From G963677485 sp942492855 (GTDB lineage Bacteria > Armatimonadota > HRBIN16): DNA of 64,000 bases. This document shows, piece after piece, positions 25,520 through 34,060 of the stretch. The translations under genes were made by a program, and so were the position numbers. Numbering within the stretch: the first letter of the stretch is position 1; each line of letters begins with the position of its first letter. The notes beneath the pieces were generated by a model that searched no databases, had not been told where the DNA came from, and was given only the letters and a program-made list of their open reading frames with translations. The stretch lies in assembly GCA_942492855.1 (NCBI GenBank), contig OW818647.1:930001-994000 (forward strand), read 5' to 3'.

Positions 25520-26509
25520 CTACGGCATGGGTTGCTGGAACTGGATGATGTGCATTAACTGAAGCAGCAGGTAAATCGCGGGGATGCCCAGCATCAGGCT
25601 GTCGAACCGGTCGAGCACACCGCCGTGACCCGGAAGAACCGCCCCCGTATCCTTCACGCCGGCTTCACGCTTTAACGCGCTTTCGAATAGGTCACCGATG
25701 ATACCCGCCACTGCGGCCACCACACCGATCAGCGTGGCCAAACCCATCGGCACTAGAATATCTTTAGATGGGTTGAACTGGCTGCCATAGATCACCGCGA
25801 AAAGCCAGGCCGTCAGCACTGACCCGATCACGCCGGCGGCGGCACCCTCCCAGCTCTTCTTCGGGCTCAGCCGGACGGCCATCTTGTGTTTACCATACCG
25901 CTTGCCCAGGAAATAGGCCGAGGAATCGCATATCCACACACACCAACAGACCAGCAGCAGCATCCACTTGCCGTCGATGGAGATGTCGGGAGCCAGGGGA
26001 AAACTCGCGGGGTGAAGCTGCAGGGAAACCCAAGTGCGGTAGAGCACACCGGTGTAGAGTGCGATCATCGCCGCACTGCTCAGGTTGCTCCACGCATGAA
26101 TGCGTTCGCTGTGGTCGGCGATCCACACCTCATAAACCACACCAAGCACAATAAACAAGGTGAGGATGGGGTAAGTTAAGCGCGACTCCACTTGCGGGTA
26201 GTGAAAACTAAGCCAAGCATCAAACGGCAGCATCACTCCCAGCAATACCACCGCCCAGTTTACGCGTGAGCCAGGGTTTTGCTGCTCCCAGATCATGCTC
26301 AACTCACCGGCACAGAGGAAGGCTGCCAGGGTCACGAATAGTGCCCATACGATGTCACCGGGTACCGGCAGCCAGGATATATCACGCGGCACAAAAACGC
26401 ACGCCAAAAAGAAAGGAATGCCCACCAGTGAAGTAATCAGCCTCATGGCGAGTTCACTTACAATAAAGCGCTTACGAAAGCCGGTAATATGTTTGTAGGT
26501 TCTACTCAA
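25520..26509 (-). CDS. cdsA: Phosphatidate cytidylyltransferase
   Basis: A 329-residue integral membrane enzyme that makes CDP-diacylglycerol from phosphatidate and CTP, the branch point of phospholipid synthesis. About eight helices are present, and the C-terminal signature SALKREAGVKDTGAVLPGHGG, continuing as VLDRFDS, is complete, with the expected acidic and basic residues; LSPKKSWEGAAAG lies before it. The annotated TTG start at 26509 has a distant GGGAG; an ATG at 26446 (MRLITSLVG) would give a more typical N-terminus, so the first 21 residues are uncertain. It is divergent from the small membrane pair at 26594 and has no other lipid gene next to it. Confidence 0.95.
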   Translation of the reverse strand: MSRTYKHITGFRKRFIVSELAMRLITSLVGIPFFLACVFVPRDISWLPVPGDIVWALFVTLAAFLCAGELSMIWEQQNPGSRVNWAVVLLGVMLPFDAWLSFHYPQVESRLTYPILTLFIVLGVVYEVWIADHSERIHAWSNLSSAAMIALYTGVLYRTWVSLQLHPASFPLAPDISIDGKWMLLLVCWCVWICDSSAYFLGKRYGKHKMAVRLSPKKSWEGAAAGVIGSVLTAWLFAVIYGSQFNPSKDILVPMGLATLIGVVAAVAGIIGDLFESALKREAGVKDTGAVLPGHGGVLDRFDSLMLGIPAIYLLLQLMHIIQFQQPMP

Positions 26510-26593
26510 ACTGGGCCAGCTCCCTGTTTCTGTTGATATGGCAACATGATATCATACGCAGGCACACACTGCGCAGTTCCTGGAGGCAGTACC

Positions 26594-27130
26594 GTGAAAG
26601 ACTTTGAGATATTTCGTGAAGTGCAATACTTCCCCCGATGGCTATATTGGCTGCTCATGCTTACGCTTGGGCCAGGTTGTCTCATGTTAGTATACGGAAT
26701 CTACCAGCAAATGGTATTACACAGGCCGTTTGGTGACCAACCCGCGTCGGATCTTATGTTGGTATTGATCTTCCTCTTTGAGTTCGGCATGTTGATTCTT
26801 TTCATACGGATGCGGCTGATCACCGTCGTCACCGACCAAAACCTGTACGTTCAGATGCAGCCGTTACACGTTCGCCCGGTAGCTATCAAACTCACCGACT
26901 TGAAAGCTGTCGATGTGATCACCTACAATGCATTGAATGACTTCGGCGGATGGGGCATCCGCTACGGAGCAGGTGGCAAAATCTACAATGCCAAAGGTAA
27001 TCGTGCGGTTCGTCTCAGCTACGCGACGGGCACACATCTAATGATTGGCAGTCAGCAGCCCGAAGAGCTATTGGCAGCCATTCAACACATTTTGAAATCA
27101 GGAGTCCAAATTGGATCAGCAACAAGCTAA
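26594..27130 (+). CDS. Small membrane protein with PH-like C-terminal domain (paralogue 1)
   Basis: 178 residues from GTG 26594, with GGAGG 7 nt upstream. Two hydrophobic helices (WLYWLLMLTLGPGCLMLVYG and LMLVLIFLFEFGMLILFI) precede a soluble C-terminal domain with NDFGGWGIRYGAGGKIYNAK and GTHLMIGSQQPEELLAAI. That arrangement of a two-helix anchor plus a PH-like beta domain with GGWGIR is common in uncharacterised bacterial proteins. Function unknown. The next gene, a paralogue, starts inside its last 20 nt, so the two are probably made together and may form a heteromer. Confidence 0.65.
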   Translation: MKDFEIFREVQYFPRWLYWLLMLTLGPGCLMLVYGIYQQMVLHRPFGDQPASDLMLVLIFLFEFGMLILFIRMRLITVVTDQNLYVQMQPLHVRPVAIKLTDLKAVDVITYNALNDFGGWGIRYGAGGKIYNAKGNRAVRLSYATGTHLMIGSQQPEELLAAIQHILKSGVQIGSATS

Positions 27131-27662
27131 TTTTACCGAAAAACAGACCGCATTGCTTCGAATTTTTACCAAAGGTGCGTGGATACAACAGGTTTCCATG
27201 GGGCTGATACTAGTCATAACCCTCTGGCTGGCATGGAAAACTCTACTGCAGGTCGTGCTAGGCCAGACTGATGCTACCGATTTTAGTAATCAAATGCTGC
27301 TCACGCTGCTGGCTGTTTACCTATTGGGCATGTTCCTCTCCTTCTCCATGCGGTTGATCTTTACCGTTGATGCCGAAGGGCTGGCCATCACATGCCCCCC
27401 ACTGATGTTCAAGCCCTTCCGGATAGAGGCGAAGCAGATAGAAAGCATGTATGCCTGCAGCTATAGCGCCACTAAGGAGTACGGTGGCTGGGGCATCCGG
27501 CGGGGGAGAGATCATAACGGACGATGCTTCACCATGGGTGGAACACGGGGCGTGATGATCAGCCTGAAAGACGGCACCTACATCCTCGTCGGCAGCCAGA
27601 AGGCTGAGGAGCTCGAGTTGGCCCTCTCTGCTCTGCTGCCCACCTCCCGCAAGCGCAAGTAG
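27111..27662 (+). CDS. Small membrane protein with PH-like C-terminal domain (paralogue 2)
   Basis: 183 residues from TTG 27111, preceded by GGAG with 6 nt spacing and lying inside the end of the previous gene. It has the same plan as its neighbour: two helices (VSMGLILVITLWLAWKTLL and LLAVYLLGMFLSFSMRLIF), then KEYGGWGIRRGRDHNGRCFT and GTYILVGSQKAEELELAL. The shared GGWGIR and VGSQxAEEL motifs show that it is a tandem duplicate. Function unknown. TatD follows after 54 nt. Confidence 0.65.
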   Translation: MDQQQANFTEKQTALLRIFTKGAWIQQVSMGLILVITLWLAWKTLLQVVLGQTDATDFSNQMLLTLLAVYLLGMFLSFSMRLIFTVDAEGLAITCPPLMFKPFRIEAKQIESMYACSYSATKEYGGWGIRRGRDHNGRCFTMGGTRGVMISLKDGTYILVGSQKAEELELALSALLPTSRKRK

Positions 27663-27716
27663 GCTGCACTATTAGTGGGAATAGGACGGATAGTCCACCT
27701 TCGGTAAAATAACACT

Positions 27717-28490
27717 ATGCTGAACTACATCGACTCGCACTGCCATCTGGGCAGCGACCGGTTTGACGACGACCGTGACGGCCGTATCACCCTGGCAAAG
27801 GCGCTTGGGGTGACTCGCTGCATAGAGGTCGGATCCGACCTACCCTCTTCGAAGTTTGCCATGAAGCTGGCCGAAGGCCACCCGGGCCTCTACGCCGCAG
27901 TGGGGGTCCACCCGCATGAGGCGGACAGCCTCACCCCCGATGTGTTGGAGGAGCTGTCCTGGCTCTGCACGCAGCCGGGTGCCGTGGCTGTGGGTGAGAT
28001 AGGGTTGGACTATTATTACAACCACTCACCGCAGGAGCAGCAGCGCAAGGCGTTCGTGCAGCAGCTTGAGCTGGCACACAGCTACGGTCTGCCGGTGGTG
28101 GTGCATTGCCGTGATGCCTGGCAAGAGGTGCTTGAGCTGATGCAGGCCTTCCCGCACATCAATGAAATATGCGGCGTGCTGCACTGCTTCACGGGCAACC
28201 TGGATCAGGCGCAACTCATGGTAGAGCGCGGTTGGTACCTGGGTGTGGGGGGAATCATCACTTTCAATAACGCGCAGCCTCTACGCGATGTGGTGCAGCA
28301 GATCGACCTGACCCACCTGCTGCTGGAGACCGACGCGCCTTATCTGGCCCCAGTCCCCCACCGCGGCAAGACCAACTCCCCGCAGTATATCCCCGTCATC
28401 GCCGCCGCACTGGCCAAGCTGAAAGGCGTCAGCCTTGAGGAAGTCGCCGAAGTCACCACCCGCAACGCGGAGCGGCTATTCGGCGTGTAG
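27717..28490 (+). CDS. tatD: TatD family metal-dependent DNase
   Basis: 257 residues, the normal family length. All metal-site motifs are in order: IDSHCHL near the N-terminus, AVGEIGLDYYYN, VVHCRDAW, VLHCFTGN and LLLETDAPYLAP. TatD proteins are 3'-5' exonucleases linked to DNA repair and degradation. The ATG has no clear ribosome site; the gene lies 54 nt after the PH-like pair and may be read from the same transcript. Confidence 0.95.
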   Translation: MLNYIDSHCHLGSDRFDDDRDGRITLAKALGVTRCIEVGSDLPSSKFAMKLAEGHPGLYAAVGVHPHEADSLTPDVLEELSWLCTQPGAVAVGEIGLDYYYNHSPQEQQRKAFVQQLELAHSYGLPVVVHCRDAWQEVLELMQAFPHINEICGVLHCFTGNLDQAQLMVERGWYLGVGGIITFNNAQPLRDVVQQIDLTHLLLETDAPYLAPVPHRGKTNSPQYIPVIAAALAKLKGVSLEEVAEVTTRNAERLFGV

Positions 28491-28510
28491 ACCGAGGGGG
28501 TCCAAGCTAT

Positions 28511-28580
28511 GTCCGGGGCGGTCTGTCAGTAAGCTAACAATAGCGGAAGGCTATTGACCGCGCCGGTCTGGCGGTTAGCC
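28511..28580. repeat. G-family repeat unit
   Basis: GTCCGGGGCGGTCTGTCAGT ... TTGACCGCGCCGGTCTGGCGGTTAGCC-type unit, the same order as at 43921 and 49301. It starts right after the tatD stop. Confidence 0.75.
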
Positions 28581-28644
28581 GATCCCGTCGATACGGAGCC
28601 GATCATCGCACATCGAAGTCGGTGATAGCGGACGGTTTTATACA

Positions 28645-28712
28645 GAATTCGTGGATGACCCTTGTGGTCATCCGCCACGTTACGGATGACCACAAGGGTC
28701 ATCCACGAATTC
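28645..28712. repeat. Perfect 30-bp inverted repeat with 8-nt spacer
   Basis: Both ends read GAATTC. The left arm, 28645-28674 (GTGGATGACCCTTGTGGTCA core), and the right arm, 28683-28712, are exact complements around CCACGTTA. Similar GGATGACC...GGTCATCC pieces occur at 43826-43877. Confidence 0.9.
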
Positions 28713-28723
28713 CGCCACGTTAC

Positions 28724-28907
28724 TATTTGCAGCCCGCAAGCGGGCGCCGGGGGCTCTCCGCCAGCGCCCGCAGGAGCGAAGCGACGCGGGCAGCCATCTG
28801 ATCAGCGACGGGTGATGGAGCCCCCTGGGGCGATGGAACCCGTCGACTCGGTGCTGGACAACCCACATCGGAGCTGGTCGTCCCCGATGCCGCGGGTTTA
28901 GTCACCC
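28724..28907. repeat. V-family variable-stem repeat
   Basis: Positions 28724-28846 match 11840-11963 almost base for base: TATTTGCAGCCCGCAAGCGG, then GCGCCCGC...GCGGGC, GATCAGCGACGGGTGATGGA, GCCCCCTGGGGC and GATGGAACCCGTCGAC. GCCGCGGGTTTAGTCACCC follows at 28889-28907, touching the stop codon of the next minus-strand gene. Confidence 0.85.
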
Positions 28908-31651
28908 TACGCAGTAACTATACACACCCCCGCCACGCCCCAGTCAGCGGGCAGGAACAGCAGATTCCCGCTGGTGCTGCTCACTCGCAGCGTCAGTGTG
29001 TGATATCCTGCCGCAAGACCGTCCACATCGAACCGGTACGGCGGGGTGACACGCTTACCCAGCGACTGGCCATCCACAAGAAGCTCCAGACAGTCGTGCT
29101 TGAGCAGCTCCACATCAAAGCCTACGATCTGGCTGGCCTGCTGCTCGGAAAGCGAAAACCGGCCGTTCAAGCTCATCACGCCCATGTATTGCTCCCATCC
29201 CTGCTGCATCAGGCTGATCGGCAGCGGCTGAGGGGTAAAGGATTCGGCTGTGATGACACCATCCACCAGCCGGAAGTCGCCCATCAGGCAGACATCGCAG
29301 GAGGGCATCACATCCGCCTCGAAGAAAGCGTCGTTGTGGACACTGGTCTCAAACTGGGGATACTCCAACTGGGCTGTCACCTGGTTGGTGCCCACTTTCA
29401 CCAGCCCCAGAATGTCCACACAGCCCAGCTTGTCCCACACGATGGCCTCTTGCGCCTGCGAAAGATCCACTCTGTGTCCGTTGACGGTCAGCGAGCGCAG
29501 ATACTCGGTCTCAAACAGCATCCCCAACTGAGCAGGCAGGCTTTCGCACTCAAACTGAGCCCGCATCTCAAAGTGGGTCTCACCGCGCAGGGCAGCCGGG
29601 ATGCCAGTGCAGTTGCGGGGGAGTTCTGGTATGAACGGGTCCATGCTGGTGGCTGCGATCCAGCCGTCCGCGCTATGGAACTCCATTCCGGCCAGGGTGG
29701 CGGTGTTAGCCGTCTCTGGCGTCACACCCCACATCACCTCTAGAGGCTGCTGCTGGCCCGATACGGGCTGAGCTGAGCTCGGAACGGCGGATGAGGTCAG
29801 GCTGAGGTATAGGCAGCCCTGTGGGGCCATGCAGAACTCTTCCACGCCCTCGGCAGCATACACAGAACCCGACAACGGCTCCCAGCGTGCCATCTGCTGG
29901 TTTGAGCTGATGTTCATCGACACCGCTTCGGATGTGGTGTTGCGCAAAGCGAACATCTCGCCATCGCCGAACTCGTAGCGGATCACGCGGATGGAACCCG
30001 CAGGCGCGTCGGTCTGCAGCGTCAGCCGGTCCGACCAGCAAGGCTTCTCAGAGGCGATCTTTTGGATAATCTGGGCCGCGGTCTGGCGCAGAATCTGCGC
30101 GTTTTGTTTCTCAAGACCCTCCAGCACCGCATCGGTCGCCTCGAAATAGTTGAAATCCGAAGGCGCTATGATCGCATCATACTCGGCAAAGGGGAACTTG
30201 ATGCGCCCCTCGCACGACTCGGCCTGATCGACCATCTCAGGGAACACGAACTCGAAGGTTTCGCCCGCCTCATATATGGCACGGCAGATATCCTCGGTCA
30301 GCGCCATCACCGGTTCTCCAGGCAGACCGAAGCCGTTCTGAAAGGGGTTTATTTGCTCCAGTTGATACTGCGGGTAAAGGACGGCGTAACGGGCCTGGTG
30401 CTTGCCCAGCGAAGGCAGCGCAACCGAGCGCGCGAAGGCATCGCGGAACTGCGGATAGAACTTCCACCATGGGCAGCTTTGGAACAGCGGCGGCCAGTAG
30501 GTGCGCTTTCGCACACCGGTCAGGCCCTGATGGAAGCCCATCAGGGCGATGTCGTTGATGCCGTGGATGCCGAACATCTGCGCCCGCTGCAGCATATCGG
30601 AGAGCCGCAGGTCATACCGCGAGATGCCGAACGCCTCGCAGTAGACCCTGTCATGCCCGGAGTGCCGCGCGATACTGGGCACCAGCACCTCCTCCATGAA
30701 GACATGCTCGGGTTCGGGCATCATGCCCAGGTAGTCGATGCCCGGTTCATCCATCAGCGACAGACACTGGTAGGCACTGCCGGAAAACTTCACCTGCATC
30801 AGAAATGCATTCTCGCCAATATGGCCCGTATACCCCACCCCGTGAGCGTGGCACCAGTCCGACATCTGCGCGTGGTAGGCCTCCACATGCATCTGCTTGA
30901 CCACCGCCCAGTAGTCCTGGCGGTATTTGCATGGGACCGGGTCCGCCAACTCCGTATAGTGGGGCTGGATGTCGTAGCCATGCATCTGTATAAACCGCGC
31001 AGGAAGCTCGGGGGTCCAGGGCAAGCCGATGGTGTTCCAGCAGCCCTCCAGCCTCTTCTCGTTGATCACCATAGTGGTGGGCTCATCGGTAAAGAAGCCG
31101 CGCACGACCTCGTGGAACAGCGCGCCGCACTCTTCATAGATTCGCTGGTGGTTCATCTGGATGAAGCAGTTCACCGCGTCGACGGATAGTGTGTCCAGAT
31201 AGCCGATCTCATTTTGTGTCCATGGCGCGCCGAGGGTGTTATCAAGCTGCACATCGGGATGCGATGGCACCGCCGTCACGGCCCCATGCTCATCCTTGTC
31301 GAACTTCAGGAACCAGCCGTTATACTCCGGGTGCTCGCGCAGCAGGAATCCGCCGGCCACCCCACTGGGCCAACCAAACTCGTCATACACCCACACCTTC
31401 ATACCGTGCTTCTTAGCAAGTGTCAGCGCGTGCCGATACCTCTCGAAAAACTCATCGGACAGGTATGGGATAGTCATACCGTGTACGGGGTGGATCAGGA
31501 ACTCCCGCACCCCGCTCGCGGCCATCTCGGCGACCACTTCGTCCATACGGGCATGATTCATATCGGCATTCCAGAACCAAAAGGCGCTGGGTCGGTAAGG
31601 CTGGCTCATCTCCAGCCAGTTCGCAGCAAGGGTGTGCAGAGAGTGTGTCAT
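28907..31651 (-). CDS. GH106-like glycosyl hydrolase
   Basis: 914 residues from ATG 31651, which has AGGAGAC upstream; the longer frame to 31780 runs into repeat DNA. The N-terminus, PYRPSAFWFWNADMNHARMD, and KVWVYDEFGWPSGVAGGFLL are typical of the large glycosyl hydrolases related to alpha-L-rhamnosidases of family GH106. GFFTDEP and later acidic stretches fit the TIM-barrel catalytic core, and the last third is beta-rich. There is no signal peptide, so it probably works on oligosaccharides after uptake. It heads a block of carbohydrate genes. The exact substrate cannot be read from the sequence. Confidence 0.75.
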   Translation of the reverse strand: MTHSLHTLAANWLEMSQPYRPSAFWFWNADMNHARMDEVVAEMAASGVREFLIHPVHGMTIPYLSDEFFERYRHALTLAKKHGMKVWVYDEFGWPSGVAGGFLLREHPEYNGWFLKFDKDEHGAVTAVPSHPDVQLDNTLGAPWTQNEIGYLDTLSVDAVNCFIQMNHQRIYEECGALFHEVVRGFFTDEPTTMVINEKRLEGCWNTIGLPWTPELPARFIQMHGYDIQPHYTELADPVPCKYRQDYWAVVKQMHVEAYHAQMSDWCHAHGVGYTGHIGENAFLMQVKFSGSAYQCLSLMDEPGIDYLGMMPEPEHVFMEEVLVPSIARHSGHDRVYCEAFGISRYDLRLSDMLQRAQMFGIHGINDIALMGFHQGLTGVRKRTYWPPLFQSCPWWKFYPQFRDAFARSVALPSLGKHQARYAVLYPQYQLEQINPFQNGFGLPGEPVMALTEDICRAIYEAGETFEFVFPEMVDQAESCEGRIKFPFAEYDAIIAPSDFNYFEATDAVLEGLEKQNAQILRQTAAQIIQKIASEKPCWSDRLTLQTDAPAGSIRVIRYEFGDGEMFALRNTTSEAVSMNISSNQQMARWEPLSGSVYAAEGVEEFCMAPQGCLYLSLTSSAVPSSAQPVSGQQQPLEVMWGVTPETANTATLAGMEFHSADGWIAATSMDPFIPELPRNCTGIPAALRGETHFEMRAQFECESLPAQLGMLFETEYLRSLTVNGHRVDLSQAQEAIVWDKLGCVDILGLVKVGTNQVTAQLEYPQFETSVHNDAFFEADVMPSCDVCLMGDFRLVDGVITAESFTPQPLPISLMQQGWEQYMGVMSLNGRFSLSEQQASQIVGFDVELLKHDCLELLVDGQSLGKRVTPPYRFDVDGLAAGYHTLTLRVSSTSGNLLFLPADWGVAGVCIVTA

Positions 31652-31717
31652 GATGTCTCCTGAATGATGAATGTATCGGTAATATTTAACCACAACCGCA
31701 GTCTTCTGGGCAGACAC

Positions 31718-32116
31718 ACGAAGGGCGGTTCTCGAACCGCCACGACACGCCAGACCGCGCCAGGGATTTGTCTGAACCACGGATTACACGGATGGGATCG
31801 GATAGGTTCGGATGGGAAGGGAGGCCAATCAGGAGATTGGCGTTCCCAGGGGAATTCCCCCTCTGCGTCCTTGCATCCTTGCGCCTTTGCGTTGGTTGAT
31901 CGCACCTTTCGTGCCGATAACCAAATCTGCGTAATCTGCGTCATCTGTGGATTAAAATCCCTTGGTGCCTCATGCCATCAGCTACGGAAATGGCTTTCCC
32001 TCGACGCCAGAAGGGCGGTTCTCGAACCGCCCCTATCAATATTTGCGGTGAGATCGGGTTTTGGGGGCGATGTGTAGGGGCGTTTCGCGAAACGCCCTTC
32101 CCACGCAGCCCCGGGT
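31718..32116. repeat. Mosaic of R- and N-type repeats (spacer)
   Basis: Contains GGGCGGTTCTCGAACCGCC twice (about 31722 and 32012), CCAATCAGGAGATTGG (a perfect 6-bp hairpin), CTGAACCACGGATTACACGG, CTTTGCGTTGG, CTGCGTCATCTGTGGATTAA and GGGGCGTTTCGCGAAACGCC. Nothing coding was seen. The right end, GGGTTTAGTC, supplies the stop codon of the gene at 32117. Confidence 0.7.
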
Positions 32117-34027
32117 TTAGTCTCCCCGCACAGACATAATCCGGAAGGTGCCGGGCTCCACGCTCAGGCTGACCCCATTGCCTGTGAAAGGCATCGGCTG
32201 CTCAGGGTGCAGCTCATCCTGGCAGCGCAGCGCATTCCGCTCGGGGATGCCGATCCCACGACGGTGGAAAGTCAAGGCCGTCGTGACCCTGTTGATTCCC
32301 AGATTGGCCACGATGAACAGAGCCCGACGCCCCTTCACCAGATAGGCACTAACCTTGATATTCTCCGTGTCAGAGGCATGGACCAACTCCTGTGTCTTCC
32401 AGTAGGGAACCCACACCGCACCGGTCATTCCGACCGATCCAAACGCCTTCCAGATATCCGACTGGTGCTCAGGATGCCATATCATCATCACATCGTATAA
32501 TATGGCCAGGCTGCGCGCCCGTTCGCGTTCGACGGCATTCCCCGATATCGGCAGTTGGGTGGCTGGAATGCCGAAGTTGTGCCCATGCATCTCTGCGCGA
32601 AACACATCCTCAGGGTACTCGGGAGTTCCCAGCTTCATCATCGACAGCAGATGCTCGCCATCAACATAGAAATCGGCGAACGAAAGGGCGGGCAGCAGCA
32701 CGCTGGCCGAGGTGTGGCAGAACAGGATGCCCGGCTTTGCTTGATCCTTGACCAGACGATACAGACCCTTCATCAGCTCTCGCGTGCGCCAGATGGCCAT
32801 CGTGGGGTGGATTGTGCCATCTTTACCCCTATACCCGCAGCCATGCCGGGTGTTGACACATGGCAGCGGACAGCTCAACCCGTCGGTGTAGATGCCGCCG
32901 AAGCCATATTCGGCGACTGCCGCGGTGTATTGCTTCAACAGCAGCTCGGGGTAGTGTGTGGCGTTACACACGATACGGCAGATATCCTGGTTGTCAGGCC
33001 TTTGATACTGGTAGTGATCGCCTATCGGTAGAGAATCCCAGCGGCTCGAGTACTCCGGCGAGCGGGTGGACATATAGCACCCGGTATAGGGCACAAGCCG
33101 CATCCCCTTGGCTCTACACGCCGCAATCAATGTCCGCAGCTCTTGAGGGTCTTTCGGCCTGGGCAGGCTCTGCTGGTCGGACCAGAACTCGTGAAACCCC
33201 AGGTAGTTCACGCCCAAACCGGCCAGCACGTCCAGATAGGCTGGTTGAGTGGCAGGATCCGGGCTCTTTTCGATTCCGTATCCGCCCATATGGCAATACC
33301 GCATCTTGTAGTAGTCAGCGGGCCACGGCTTTACCGGAGTGGCCATGAACCCAAAGCACCATTCCCAGTCACCGGTCAGCTTGAATCGGCTCAGCAGGTT
33401 CATCCTGAGCGTCGTCACATTGCCGTCTGGAAGCACCGTGACGGCACTCTGTGGGTCAGCAGGCGACCAGGATTCGTCGCTCTCGGAAAAGAACTGGATT
33501 CCCCTATCGTCGCTGCCCAACCAAAGATGGTGAACAAACGGCAGTTTCATGCCCTCAGGCTCCACCGCACCGGCGTTGATGCGCTTTTTGGGCCAGTCCC
33601 ACACATGCGTCGGATAAACGGAAGCATGATGGAAATACGTGGTGTCGCTCCGCCTCAGAGGTATCACCAAATCCAGCGTATCCAGGTTAATCTCTTTGCT
33701 GGACGAGAGTTTCATGTCTATCATGGTCATGCCATCAAATTCAGTGGTGAATCGGCAGGTGATCAATAGCTCACGGCTGCCGGCACTGGTCACATACGAA
33801 ACCGACTCCCTGTCAGAACTCATTTCCTTGAACGTGACACTGCTCCACCGTAGCCTCTTCCCACCGATGACGGCGACCAACTGCATCGGTCCAGCTAGGA
33901 TGTTCTTCTTCTGCGAGATGACTTTCGCAGGCAGCAAGCACAGGCTGTAGTCGTATACCCGCCCCCAGCACTGAACAGACTGCCCCCGAATGACCGGTGA
34001 GCTCCACGGTGAGATCGTGGCTGTCAT
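32117..34027 (-). CDS. Glycoside hydrolase, GH123/DUF6067-like
   Basis: 636 residues without a signal peptide. The N-terminal beta domain contains LPFVHHLWLGSDDRGIQFFSESDESWSP, a phrase characteristic of DUF6067/GH123-type proteins. The second half looks like a TIM barrel: VNYLGFHEFWSDQQSLP, RLVPYTGCYMS, YGFGGIYTDGLSCPLPC and ADFYVDGEHLLS. Relatives include beta-N-acetylgalactosaminidases, so an amino-sugar polysaccharide is one possible substrate. It ends GD followed by TAA, where GACTAAACCC is the reverse of the V-family linker GGGTTTAGTC. The GH5-like gene starts 1.2 kb upstream on the same strand and stops 33 nt before this start, so the two form an operon. Confidence 0.72.
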   Translation of the reverse strand: MTATISPWSSPVIRGQSVQCWGRVYDYSLCLLPAKVISQKKNILAGPMQLVAVIGGKRLRWSSVTFKEMSSDRESVSYVTSAGSRELLITCRFTTEFDGMTMIDMKLSSSKEINLDTLDLVIPLRRSDTTYFHHASVYPTHVWDWPKKRINAGAVEPEGMKLPFVHHLWLGSDDRGIQFFSESDESWSPADPQSAVTVLPDGNVTTLRMNLLSRFKLTGDWEWCFGFMATPVKPWPADYYKMRYCHMGGYGIEKSPDPATQPAYLDVLAGLGVNYLGFHEFWSDQQSLPRPKDPQELRTLIAACRAKGMRLVPYTGCYMSTRSPEYSSRWDSLPIGDHYQYQRPDNQDICRIVCNATHYPELLLKQYTAAVAEYGFGGIYTDGLSCPLPCVNTRHGCGYRGKDGTIHPTMAIWRTRELMKGLYRLVKDQAKPGILFCHTSASVLLPALSFADFYVDGEHLLSMMKLGTPEYPEDVFRAEMHGHNFGIPATQLPISGNAVERERARSLAILYDVMMIWHPEHQSDIWKAFGSVGMTGAVWVPYWKTQELVHASDTENIKVSAYLVKGRRALFIVANLGINRVTTALTFHRRGIGIPERNALRCQDELHPEQPMPFTGNGVSLSVEPGTFRIMSVRGD

Positions 34028-34060
34028 GAGTTAGCTCATCATCCTTTGCATCGCTTGGTG

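Noticed and set aside
30062..31189. 375-codon open frame antisense to the GH106-like gene
   Set aside because: It mirrors the codon structure of the real gene, has no domain I recognise and no ribosome site; same reasoning for the long antisense frames at 14244, 15957 and 56969.
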